Source of the DNA: Faecalibacterium sp. UBA7177
Lineage (GTDB): Bacteria; Bacillota; Clostridia; Oscillospirales; Ruminococcaceae
Assembly: GCA_002491225.1 (NCBI GenBank)
Contig: DKVN01000030.1
Coordinates: forward strand, 1 to 8,919
DNA length: 8,919 nucleotides
Direction: 5' to 3'
Position 1 is the first letter of the stretch. The number at the start of each line of letters is the position of its first letter. Made by a program: the position numbers and the translations under genes. Shown here piece by piece: positions 1 to 5,616 of the stretch. The notes beneath the pieces were generated by a model. The model did not search any database, had not been told where the DNA came from, and saw only the letters and a list, made by a program, of their open reading frames with translations.

Positions 1-1
1 G

Positions 2-958
2 CAGTTTACCTATGAGGACGTGGTGCAGGCCCAGCGCCGGATCGCGCCCTATGTGATGCAGACCGCGCTGGATCACTCGATCTACTTGAGCAATGGGCAG
101 CGCGAGGTGTATTTCAAGCTGGAAAATCAGCAGCCGATCAAATCCTTTAAGCTGCGGGGGGCGCTGAACCGCATTTTGCAGCTGACCGAGGCGGAACAGG
201 CGCGGGGCATCGCCGCCATCTCCTCCGGCAACCACGGGGTGGCGGTGGCCTATGCCACCAAACTGCTCGGGCTTGCGCCCGCCACCATCATCGTGCCAAA
301 GACCACCCCGGAAAGCAAGGTGGAAAAGATCCGGTACTACGGCGGCCAGGTGCTGCTGATGGGCGATTGCTATGACGAGGCCCATGTGCTGGGCGCCCGG
401 TACGCAAACGAACAGGGCTATACCATCATCGACGGCGGCGATGAGGACCCCATCGTCTTTGCGGGGCAGGGCACCATCGCGCTGGAGATGCTGCGCCAGA
501 ACCCGGAACTGGACACCATCCTGCTGCCGATCGGCGGCGGGGGGCTGGGGGTGGGCTGCGCGGTGGCCGCCAAGGGCATCAAGCCGGAGATCAGGGTGGT
601 TGCCGTTTACACCGAGGCCTGCACCGCGTGGGTGGACTCGATCCGGGACGGGCGGCCCTACTATGTTTACGAGAGCGCGCCCTCGGTGTGCGAGGCGATG
701 ATCGGCGGGGTGGGCAGGCTGGGCTTTGCCATGGTGGACTGGATCGACGGGTTTATCGGCGTTTCGGAGGAGGCCATCAAACGGGCGATGGTGCAGATGC
801 TGTTCCACGAGAAGGTGGTGGTGGAGGCGACCTCGGCCGCCCCGGTGGCCGCCGTGATGGAAAAGCCGGAGCAGGTGCCCGGCAAAAACATCGGCATTGT
901 GATCAGCGGCGGCAACGCGGACAACCAGATTTTTATCGATGAGCTGAAAAAGCTGTGA
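2..958 (+). CDS. Threonine/serine dehydratase, PLP-dependent (5' end missing)
   Basis: Fold-type II PLP enzyme of the threonine ammonia-lyase/serine dehydratase family, expected to convert threonine to 2-oxobutyrate and ammonia, or serine to pyruvate, in the cytoplasm. The frame is open from base 2 (residues QFTYEDVVQAQ...), the usual family N-terminus, so the true start lies a few codons upstream of the window; GTG at 20 is an internal Val. Counting from base 2, the PLP lysine is K50 in SFKLRGA, the substrate loop SSGNHG is at 74-79, the phosphate-binding glycine loop GGGG is at 178-181, and SGGNADN begins at 302. The visible 318 residues match the short catabolic TdcB-like form: there is no C-terminal ACT regulatory domain, so isoleucine feedback of the IlvA kind is not expected. 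A serine racemase or a related hydroxy-amino-acid lyase cannot be excluded. The family call is firm; the exact substrate is inferred. Confidence 0.9.
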   Translation, partial: QFTYEDVVQAQRRIAPYVMQTALDHSIYLSNGQREVYFKLENQQPIKSFKLRGALNRILQLTEAEQARGIAAISSGNHGVAVAYATKLLGLAPATIIVPKTTPESKVEKIRYYGGQVLLMGDCYDEAHVLGARYANEQGYTIIDGGDEDPIVFAGQGTIALEMLRQNPELDTILLPIGGGGLGVGCAVAAKGIKPEIRVVAVYTEACTAWVDSIRDGRPYYVYESAPSVCEAMIGGVGRLGFAMVDWIDGFIGVSEEAIKRAMVQMLFHEKVVVEATSAAPVAAVMEKPEQVPGKNIGIVISGGNADNQIFIDELKKL

Positions 959-964
959 GGGACA

Positions 965-991
965 GGGCGGCCGCGCTTTTCGCCGCCGCCC
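965..991 (+). terminator. GC-rich stem-loop after the dehydratase, possible weak terminator
   Basis: GGGCGGC (965-971) pairs with GCCGCCC (985-991), continued inside by GCG/CGC around a T-rich loop, seven bases after the stop codon. No T tract follows, so it is at best a weak or factor-assisted terminator, or a 3'-end stabilising hairpin. The next promoter starts almost immediately downstream. Confidence 0.35.
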
Positions 992-996
992 GGATG

Positions 997-1005
997 TGCT
1001 ATAAT
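997..1005 (+). promoter_or_regulatory. Extended -10 promoter for the YbaK-family gene
   Basis: TGC followed by a perfect TATAAT (1000-1005) forms an extended -10 element. The position 17 bp upstream (977-982, TTTTCG) is a poor -35, as is common for extended -10 promoters. Transcription would start near 1012, at the base of a perfect hairpin, CCGGGCG (1011-1017) with CGCCCGG (1023-1029), which would form at the very 5' end of the transcript. Confidence 0.6.
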
Positions 1006-1064
1006 GAGGGCCGGGCGAAAAGCGCCCGGTTCCTGTGATAGAATAGAGGGGAGTGCATCGAATC

Positions 1065-1547
1065 ATGTCAATCGAGCGTGCGCGGGCGCAGCTGGCCCGC
1101 TTTGGGCTGGAGGGGCGCATCCAGGAATTTTCGGTGTCGAGCGCCACGGTGGAGCTGGCGGCCGAGGCGCTGGGGTGCAAGCCCAGCCACATTGCCAAGA
1201 CCTTATCCTTTGCGGTGGAGGACGGCTGCGTGCTGGTGGTGGCCGCCGGGGACGCCCGGGTGGACAACGCCAAATTCAAGGCCTTTTTTGGCACCAAGGC
1301 CAGGATGCTGCCCGCCGCCGAGGTGGAGGGACTGGTCGGCCACGGGGTGGGCGGGGTCTGCCCCTTTGGGGTGAACGAGGGGGTCAGGGTCTACCTGGAC
1401 GAATCGCTGCGGCGGTTTGAGGTGGTGTACCCCGCCGCGGGCACCGCCGCCAGCGCGGTGCGGCTGACCCTGCCGGAGCTGGAAGCCGCCAGCGGCAGCC
1501 TTGGCTGGGTGGATCTGTGCAAGGGCTGGCAGGAAGCCGAGGGCTGA
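1065..1547 (+). CDS. YbaK/EbsC-family aminoacyl-tRNA deacylase
   Basis: Small trans-editing protein of the YbaK/ProX/INS superfamily, whose members hydrolyse mischarged aminoacyl-tRNA (for example Ala- or Cys-tRNA(Pro)) in the cytoplasm. ATG 1065 is preferred: it gives the family N-terminus MSIERARAQLARFG, and the purine-rich RBS (AGAGGGGA, 1045-1052) lies 12 nt upstream. The alternative in-frame GTG at 1053 abuts that RBS. The protein has 160 aa, normal for a single-domain member. The conserved lysine is K45 in HIAKTLSF (matching the functional lysine near position 46 in E. coli YbaK), and the glycine-rich loop GVGGVCPFG covers 94-102. VYPAAGT...SAVRLTLPEL near the C-terminus is also typical. 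It has its own promoter and is followed by a strong terminator, so it is probably monocistronic. The tRNA specificity cannot be read from the sequence. Confidence 0.9.
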   Translation: MSIERARAQLARFGLEGRIQEFSVSSATVELAAEALGCKPSHIAKTLSFAVEDGCVLVVAAGDARVDNAKFKAFFGTKARMLPAAEVEGLVGHGVGGVCPFGVNEGVRVYLDESLRRFEVVYPAAGTAASAVRLTLPELEAASGSLGWVDLCKGWQEAEG

Positions 1548-1561
1548 ATATTTTATTGAAT

Positions 1562-1627
1562 AAACAAGAACAGCCGCGCCGGGGTGCCCCATCACGGACA
1601 CGCCCCGGCGCGGCTGTTCTTGTTTTT
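1562..1627. terminator. Bidirectional intrinsic terminator, 23-bp perfect stem
   Basis: The arms 1562-1584 and 1603-1625 are perfect reverse complements over 23 bp, with an 18-nt loop. The outer part of each arm is A/T-rich, so the hairpin ends in GTTTTT on the plus strand and GTTTATT on the minus strand. It lies between the convergent ends of the YbaK-family gene (stop at 1547) and the DUF6440 gene (minus-strand stop at 1636-1638), and so ends both transcripts. Confidence 0.9.
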
Positions 1628-1635
1628 CTATGGCT

Positions 1636-1824
1636 TCAAGGCTCTGGCGGGGTGACGAGCGGCTTGCCGCCTGCGTCGAGCAGCGGGGTCAGGCCGCCCG
1701 CGTAGCCCGCCTGGATGAACAGGTAGTTGACCCCTGTTTCTCTGTCCACCAGGATCATCCGCTGGGCGTTGGTCAGGGCGTTGCCCTCCTTGAATACGAT
1801 CTCGAAGCGATCCGATTTTGCCAT
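1636..1824 (-). CDS. DUF6440 family small protein
   Basis: A 62-residue protein beginning MAKSDRFEIVFKEG and containing ILVDRETGVNYLFIQAGYAGGLTPLLD, which I recognise as the DUF6440 signature of short Firmicute proteins; its function is unknown. There is no signal peptide or membrane segment, and the pattern suggests a small beta-rich cytoplasmic protein. ATG 1824-1822 has a consensus RBS (AGGAGGAAG) 7 nt upstream. It is the last gene of the GntR-ABC operon, 29 nt after permease B, with no promoter visible in the gap, and is followed at once by the bidirectional terminator. Cotranscription suggests, without proving, a role linked to the transporter or to the stress that induces it. Confidence 0.8.
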   Translation of the reverse strand: MAKSDRFEIVFKEGNALTNAQRMILVDRETGVNYLFIQAGYAGGLTPLLDAGGKPLVTPPEP

Positions 1825-1853
1825 TGTTCTCTTCCTCCTTTGTGTGTGTGATC

Positions 1854-2561
1854 TTACCCGCCCCGCACGCTGCTGTGCAGGGCCAGCCAGGCGGCTCCGG
1901 CGGCGAGGAGCGCCGCGGCGAGGGCTGCGGCCCAGCCCACCACCGCCAGAAGGCCGGGCTGCAGGGTGAGGGTGTCAAGGTCAAGCCAGGCGGCGCTGTT
2001 GGAGGGCAGCACGAACCCGACCATGAACACCCCCCACAGGATCCAGAAGCCCATGCGGCCAAACCGCTGGATGAGCACCCCGCTGACATACCCCAGAAAG
2101 ACCGGCCCGGCCAGCAGGAGCAGCTTGCCCCACCAGGGCAGCCCGAGCAGAACGGCCATAAAATCCACCGCGAGGGACAGCCCCGGCTGCGCCTTTTGCA
2201 GCCAGCCGGTATAAACGCCCCACTCCAGCCCGCGCACCGCCGCGGTGGCGAGCAGCAGGACGCCCTCGAGGCAGAGGCTGTTAAACAGGCCCGCCGCCAG
2301 CATCCGCCGCCGGGTGGCCCCCATCGAGAGGCCGATGTCGAACTCGATGAAAAAGTACCCGGCAAACACCATCGTCACCATGAACAGCCCGATCACCAGC
2401 ACCAGCCCGCTGGCAAGCAGCACGGTGTCCGGGTCGCGGCTTACGAGGGTGGCGGCGGCGATGACCGTCTCGGCCAGCAGCCCCAGCCCGGCGGCCAGGG
2501 CGAGGATGATGTGCCGGTCGGTGCTGTTCAGCCAGAATTGTTGTTTTAAGAATCGAAACAT
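1854..2561 (-). CDS. ABC-2-like permease subunit B, six membrane helices
   Basis: Integral membrane protein of 235 aa with about six hydrophobic segments (approximately residues 18-40, 47-72, 86-108, 127-160, 168-185 and 203-230) and no nucleotide-binding domain. It lies directly after the ATPase and permease A, so it is probably one half of the membrane channel of the same ABC transporter. Residues 77-85 read GLSMGATRR, between helices 2 and 3; permease A has the identical motif at the same place, so the two are paralogues. ATG 2561-2559 has the RBS TAAGGAGGAAT, which includes the stop codon of permease A (gap 13 nt), pointing to coupled translation. The substrate is unknown. In related YtrA-regulated systems the transporter is tied to cell-envelope stress or peptide antibiotics; that link is inference here. 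Confidence 0.8.
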   Translation of the reverse strand: MFRFLKQQFWLNSTDRHIILALAAGLGLLAETVIAAATLVSRDPDTVLLASGLVLVIGLFMVTMVFAGYFFIEFDIGLSMGATRRRMLAAGLFNSLCLEGVLLLATAAVRGLEWGVYTGWLQKAQPGLSLAVDFMAVLLGLPWWGKLLLLAGPVFLGYVSGVLIQRFGRMGFWILWGVFMVGFVLPSNSAAWLDLDTLTLQPGLLAVVGWAAALAAALLAAGAAWLALHSSVRGG

Positions 2562-2574
2562 CCCGCATTCCTCC

Positions 2575-3246
2575 TTATTTGACCGAATAGCCGTGCATCA
2601 GCGCCCCACACGCCGCCCCGGCGGCGAGGGCCGCGGCGAGGCAGAGGCCGCCTAAGGGGCCCGGCTGCAGCAGCAGCGGCATGGGCAGCAGACCGCTTTG
2701 GCCAAAGGCCACCACCAGATAGAGGGCGATGCAGGCCAGAAGGATCCCGATCAGGCTGACGGCATAGCCCACCTTGCCGATGCGGCCCGCCAGAAAGCCG
2801 AGCAGCAGCCCCAACTGCCCAAACAGCGCCAGCATGCCGAGCATTTGCAGGCAGGCGGCGGGGCTGTTTGACTGCAGCAGCATAAAGCCCATCTCACGGT
2901 CGATCAGGCCCGCGAGGGTAAACTGATCCCAGATGGCCGAGGCCGCGAGCATGAGGGCGAAATACCCGGCAAGGCCCAGCAGCATGGCGGCCTGCATCCC
3001 CGCGAAGTACTGCCGCCGGGTGGCTCCCATCGAGAGGCCGATGCCCGGCCAGACGCTGCCCGACATGACCCCGGTCATCAGGTAAAAAATCAGGCAGAGC
3101 AGCGAGCTGGAGATGAAATAGGTGCCGAAGAGGTTTTTGTAGCCCAGCAGCAGCACCCCGCCCGCCGAGACCGCCACAAAGCCGAGGCTGACGGCGAGGT
3201 ACTGCCACAGCCAGCCCCGGGCTAACACCCGCACGGTTTTGCCCAT
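2575..3246 (-). CDS. ABC-2-like permease subunit A, six membrane helices
   Basis: Membrane protein of 223 aa with about six hydrophobic segments (approximately residues 14-35, 46-64, 82-104, 131-155, 159-180 and 193-215), a short basic N-terminus (MGKTVRVLARG) and a short tail. It has no ATPase motif. ATG 3246-3244 begins only 3 nt after the stop of the ATPase gene, and its RBS (GGAAGGGGG) lies inside that gene's last codons, so translation is probably coupled. GLSMGATRR at 70-78, in the loop after helix 2, is identical to residues 77-85 of permease B. The pair most likely forms a heterodimeric channel, with this loop near the ATPase. The substrate is not identifiable from sequence. Confidence 0.8.
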   Translation of the reverse strand: MGKTVRVLARGWLWQYLAVSLGFVAVSAGGVLLLGYKNLFGTYFISSSLLCLIFYLMTGVMSGSVWPGIGLSMGATRRQYFAGMQAAMLLGLAGYFALMLAASAIWDQFTLAGLIDREMGFMLLQSNSPAACLQMLGMLALFGQLGLLLGFLAGRIGKVGYAVSLIGILLACIALYLVVAFGQSGLLPMPLLLQPGPLGGLCLAAALAAGAACGALMHGYSVK

Positions 3247-3249
3247 GCC

Positions 3250-4188
3250 TCACGCCCCCTTCCGCGCCGGGGCCGCGAGGCCGGCCTGCTCGTGCCCGCA
3301 GAGGGCCACGAACACCCGCTGGAGGTTGAGGGGGGTAAAGTCGAGGTCCAGCCCCGCCGCGGCGGCGGCCTCTTTGAGCTTTGCCTCGGGCAGGCGCAGG
3401 ACGCAGGCCTTTTGGCGGCCCATGGTCTGGGTCTCGAGCGGGGCGGCCGAGAGGGCTTCGCAGAGGGTGTCCACCGCCGTCTCGTGGCCCGAGACGCAGC
3501 AGAACTGGGCGATGAGCTCCTCGGTGGGGGCCTTTTCGAGGATGCGGCCCTCGTCCAGTACGATGACCTCCTCGAACACCGCAGCGGCCTCCTCGATGAT
3601 GTGGGTGGAGACGACAAAAGTACGGCCGGTGGCCATCTGGTCCTCCAGCAGCAGCTGATAAAAGCGCTCCCGCGCCACCACGTCCAGCCCGGCCACCGGC
3701 TCGTCGAGGATGGTGAAGGGCGCGCGGCTGGCCAGGGCCAGCACGATGGTGACCATGCTCAGCATCCCCTTGCTGAGCTTGTAGATCTTGGCCTTGGGCT
3801 CCAGCCCGAACTCGGCGATCAGCCGCTGGGCATAAGGTTCGTCCCAGTGGGGGTAGTAGACCCTGGCCGCCCGCAGATAATCCCGCACCTTGAGGGTGTT
3901 CTGGCCCATCAGCAGGGTGGGCGAGAGCTCGCGGGAAAAACAGATGTCGGCCAGCGCTTTGGGGTTTTCCCAGACCGGCGCGCCCCCGTAGCTGACCTCG
4001 CCCGCGTTGCGGGTGATCTGGGCGGTGAGGATGCCGAGCAGGGTGGTCTTGCCCGCCCCGTTGCGGCCGATCAGCCCATAGATGCGGCCGGGCTCAAGGG
4101 TCAGATCCAGCCCCTCCAGCACCTGTTTTTTGCCATACGCCTTGCAGATGCCGCTGGCGACAAGGCATTTTGTGTTCTGCTCACTCAT
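3250..4188 (-). CDS. ABC transporter ATP-binding protein (YtrB-like, GntR-linked)
   Basis: ATPase of 312 aa that would power the two permeases encoded downstream, at the inner face of the membrane. Walker A is GRNGAGKTT (41-49), the signature is LSKGM (138-142) in place of LSGGQ, Walker B with the D-loop is TILDEPVAGLD (159-169), and the switch histidine is H196 in STH. The Q-loop position reads ICFSREL (82-88) and has no glutamine there. I believe these variations are shared by the YtrB-like family. Residues after about 225 form a C-terminal extension of about 85 aa with no recognised domain. ATG 4188-4186 lies inside the end of the GntR gene (8-nt overlap), with the RBS GGAGGAA 8 nt upstream, so the two are translationally coupled. 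The ABC family call is certain; exporter direction is inferred. Confidence 0.95.
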   Translation of the reverse strand: MSEQNTKCLVASGICKAYGKKQVLEGLDLTLEPGRIYGLIGRNGAGKTTLLGILTAQITRNAGEVSYGGAPVWENPKALADICFSRELSPTLLMGQNTLKVRDYLRAARVYYPHWDEPYAQRLIAEFGLEPKAKIYKLSKGMLSMVTIVLALASRAPFTILDEPVAGLDVVARERFYQLLLEDQMATGRTFVVSTHIIEEAAAVFEEVIVLDEGRILEKAPTEELIAQFCCVSGHETAVDTLCEALSAAPLETQTMGRQKACVLRLPEAKLKEAAAAAGLDLDFTPLNLQRVFVALCGHEQAGLAAPARKGA

Positions 4189-4564
4189 CTTGTGTTCCTC
4201 CTTCGGCCGCGCGGGCCACCATCCGGGCCATCTCCGCCGGGCTCAGGCCCAGGCTTTGGCCCTCCTTGACCAGTGCGGTCACATACTGTTCGTAAAAGGC
4301 ATCCCGGCGCTTCTGGCGGATGGCCTCTTTGGCCCCCGCCGCTACAAACATCCCGATGCCCCGCTTTTTGTACAGGATCCCATCGTCCACCAGCAGGTTG
4401 ATGCCCTTGGCGGCGGTGGCCGGGTTGATGCAGTAGGCGCGGGCCAGCTCGTTGGTGCTGGGCGCTTGCTCCTCCTCCCGGTAGACCCCCCGCAGGATGC
4501 CGTCCTCCAGCATCCGGGCGATCTGCAGGTAGATCGAGGCCTGATCGTTCAGGGTCGCCTGCAA
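4181..4564 (-). CDS. GntR-family (YtrA-type) transcriptional regulator, TTG start
   Basis: Short 127-aa regulator with an N-terminal winged helix-turn-helix: IYLQIARMLEDGILRG (11-26), APSTNELARAY (34-44), INPATAAKGINLLVDDGIL (46-64) and the wing KKRGIGMFV (66-74). A short helical tail of about 50 residues follows, with no large effector domain. This is the YtrA subfamily, usually an autorepressor of an ABC transporter operon. The frame is open far upstream (to 4978), but the family N-terminus begins at LQATLNDQ, where TTG 4564-4562 has the strong RBS GAGGGAGGGG 6 nt upstream; no ATG or GTG lies close by. The region before it is low-complexity and includes the promoter, so a longer protein is excluded. 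It overlaps the ATPase gene by 8 nt and is the first gene of the operon. Confidence 0.9.
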   Translation of the reverse strand: MQATLNDQASIYLQIARMLEDGILRGVYREEEQAPSTNELARAYCINPATAAKGINLLVDDGILYKKRGIGMFVAAGAKEAIRQKRRDAFYEQYVTALVKEGQSLGLSPAEMARMVARAAEGGTQDE

Positions 4565-4567
4565 GTC

Positions 4568-4577
4568 TTTCCCCTCC
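4568..4577 (-). promoter_or_regulatory. Ribosome binding site deciding the TTG start of the GntR gene
   Basis: On the minus strand GAGGGAGGGG is followed by AAAGAC and then TTG (4564-4562). No other start codon of this frame in the neighbourhood has a comparable purine-rich element, and the next codons encode the conserved YtrA-type N-terminus. This makes TTG the start. Confidence 0.75.
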
Positions 4578-4675
4578 CTCTTTTGGATGAGCGGATGAGC
4601 CGGGCAGGCCGCGGCATGGGGTGCACCGCCCGCCGCTGCCCGCCCCGCCCGGTACCAGGGCGGTTGGCTCATTGG

Positions 4676-4695
4676 TTCATTACTTGTGTAATTAA
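4676..4695. promoter_or_regulatory. Probable GntR operator, dyad ATTAC-N4-GTAAT
   Basis: Plus-strand TTCATTAC-TTGT-GTAATTAA is a dyad whose core ATTAC/GTAAT (4679-4683 and 4688-4692) is perfect, extended by TT/AA with one mismatched pair. It abuts the -10 of the minus-strand GntR-ABC promoter and covers its expected transcription start, the classic position for an autorepressor. Size and symmetry suit a GntR dimer. Next to it, TTGGCTCA and TTGGTTCA (4664-4671 and 4672-4679) form a tandem 8-bp near-repeat. That the GntR protein binds here is inferred from position. Confidence 0.65.
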
Positions 4696-4723
4696 CTATA
4701 TACCTAAGCAGCCGGTCTGTCAA
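4695..4723 (-). promoter_or_regulatory. Sigma-A-type promoter of the GntR-ABC operon
   Basis: On the minus strand a perfect -35 TTGACA (4723-4718) is followed by a 17-bp spacer and -10 TATAGT (4700-4695). Transcription would begin near 4688, inside the putative operator, leaving a leader of about 120 nt before the TTG start. The leader is GC-rich, holds a possible interrupted stem (GGGCAG 4602-4607 with CTGCCC 4636-4641 on the plus strand) and a tandem GGATGAGC repeat (4585-4600). Confidence 0.8.
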
Positions 4724-4742
4724 GGGGGTGGGGCAAAAAAAT

Positions 4743-4771
4743 TTGAAAGAGGGCGGTTGGTAGCGTATACT
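4743..4771 (+). promoter_or_regulatory. Sigma-A-type promoter of the nitroreductase gene
   Basis: TTGAAA (4743-4748), a 17-bp spacer and TATACT (4766-4771) form a near-consensus promoter facing the nitroreductase, with a leader of about 45 nt. Its -35 is only 19 bp from the -35 of the divergent operon promoter, so the two polymerase sites lie back to back and could influence each other. The GntR dyad is on the far side and does not overlap this promoter. Confidence 0.75.
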
Positions 4772-4783
4772 GGTAAAAAGCGC

Positions 4784-4807
4784 AAAAAAGGCCGCCTGAG
4801 AGGCGGC
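4784..4807 (-). terminator. Minus-strand intrinsic terminator / leader hairpin before the nitroreductase
   Basis: GCCGCCT (4791-4797) and AGGCGGC (4801-4807) form a perfect 7-bp stem with a 3-nt loop. On the minus strand it is followed by CTTTTTT, the textbook intrinsic terminator layout, and would stop antisense transcripts before they enter the GntR promoter. On the plus strand the same hairpin is preceded by the A run and ends directly at the nitroreductase RBS (GGAAGGGA, 4808-4815), so it does not terminate but may affect translation. Confidence 0.6.
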
Positions 4808-4823
4808 GGAAGGGACAAACGGT

Positions 4824-5552
4824 ATGAATGAGGTCATTGCATCGCTGCACCGGCGCAAATCGGTGCGGGCGTTTGAGGAACGGGCGGTGCCCGAGGAGGC
4901 AAAGCGGGCCGTGTTGGAGGCAGCGCTCGAGGCCCCCAGCGCGGGCAACCAGCAGCTGTACACCATTTTGGATATCACCGATCAGGGGTTGAAGGAGGCC
5001 CTCAGCGTCAGCTGCGACCACCAGCCCTTTATCGCCAAAGCGCCGATGGTGCTAATTTTTTGCGCCGACCTGCTCAAGTGGCTGGATGTCTTTGCGGAGG
5101 GCGGGGCCGCGCCGCGCCGCCCCGGCTGCGGCGACCTGCTGCTGGCGGTGGACGACGCGCTGATCGCGGCGCAGAACGCGGTGACGGCGGCCGAGAGTTT
5201 GGGGCTGGGCTCCTGCTACATCGGGGATATCATGGAGCAGTGCGAGACCCACCGGCAGCTGTTGGGGCTGCCGGAGTATGTGTTTCCCGCGGCGATGCTG
5301 GTGTTTGGCTGGCCCACGCAGCAACAGAAGCAGCGCGAAAAGCCCAAACGCTGCCGGCTGGAGGACATGGTGCAGCAGAACACCTACACCCGGCGCACCG
5401 GGGCGCAGCTGCGCCGGATGTTTGACAAGGAGACCGGGCACCGCAGCTTTGAGGAGTGGAGCCGGGCCTTTTGCCAGCGCAAGTATAATTCGGACTTTGC
5501 GGCGGAGATGAGCCGCTCGGTGCAGAAATATCTGGAGGAGTATTGGCAATAG
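4824..5552 (+). CDS. NfsA/FRP-like nitroreductase, FMN-dependent oxidoreductase
   Basis: A 242-aa flavoprotein expected to use NAD(P)H to reduce nitro compounds, quinones or flavins in the cytoplasm; the natural substrate is unknown. The FMN phosphate-binding residues lie in RRKSVRAFE (10-18), the flavin loop is APSAGNQQLY (37-46), GLGSCYIGDI is the second cofactor-contacting stretch, and LPEYVFPAAMLVFGWP is the conserved strand. The C-terminal tail of about 55 residues (TYTRRTGAQLRRMFD to the end) is typical of the NfsA/FRP branch, which has about 240 aa, and normally wraps over the dimer partner. ATG 4824 has RBS GGAAGGGA 8 nt upstream. The gene stands alone, divergent from the GntR operon, with its own promoter and terminator. 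Confidence 0.92.
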   Translation: MNEVIASLHRRKSVRAFEERAVPEEAKRAVLEAALEAPSAGNQQLYTILDITDQGLKEALSVSCDHQPFIAKAPMVLIFCADLLKWLDVFAEGGAAPRRPGCGDLLLAVDDALIAAQNAVTAAESLGLGSCYIGDIMEQCETHRQLLGLPEYVFPAAMLVFGWPTQQQKQREKPKRCRLEDMVQQNTYTRRTGAQLRRMFDKETGHRSFEEWSRAFCQRKYNSDFAAEMSRSVQKYLEEYWQ

Positions 5553-5557
5553 GCGCA

Positions 5558-5605
5558 AACGGGGGCGGCGGCCGGAGTGAAACCGGCAGCCGCCCCGTTC
5601 TTTTT
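5558..5605 (+). terminator. Intrinsic terminator of the nitroreductase gene
   Basis: A GC-rich stem runs from AACGGGG to CCCCGTT (5558-5599), with an inner CCGG/CCGG (5572-5575 and 5583-5586), one bulged G and one mismatch, followed by TTCTTTTT. It begins 5 nt after the nitroreductase stop. On the minus strand it is followed by only three Ts, so it is a weak end for spoIIE, whose stop lies 12 nt away. Confidence 0.8.
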
Positions 5606-5616
5606 GCCTGTTTGGC

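Noticed and set aside
1053..1064. GTG start for the YbaK-family gene
   Set aside because: It directly abuts the Shine-Dalgarno sequence, with no spacing. ATG 1065 matches the family N-terminus MSIER.
1628..2365. A 245-codon minus-strand frame running across permease B and the DUF6440 gene
   Set aside because: It is out of frame with both real genes and rich in Ser, Gly, Cys, Arg and Trp, as expected of a frame-shifted membrane-protein sequence.
3292..4269. A 325-codon plus-strand frame opposite the ABC ATPase gene
   Set aside because: Shadow of the ATPase gene; low-complexity translation with no motif.
1636..4823. The GntR-ABC-permease locus as a novel defence or toxin system
   Set aside because: The architecture matches known YtrA/YtrB-type operons of Firmicutes. 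No toxin, nuclease, peptide precursor or other defence domain is visible.
4565..4978. N-terminal extension of the GntR frame to 4978
   Set aside because: It would cover the operon promoter, the operator and part of the divergent nitroreductase. The conserved YtrA N-terminus begins at the TTG at 4564 with a strong RBS.
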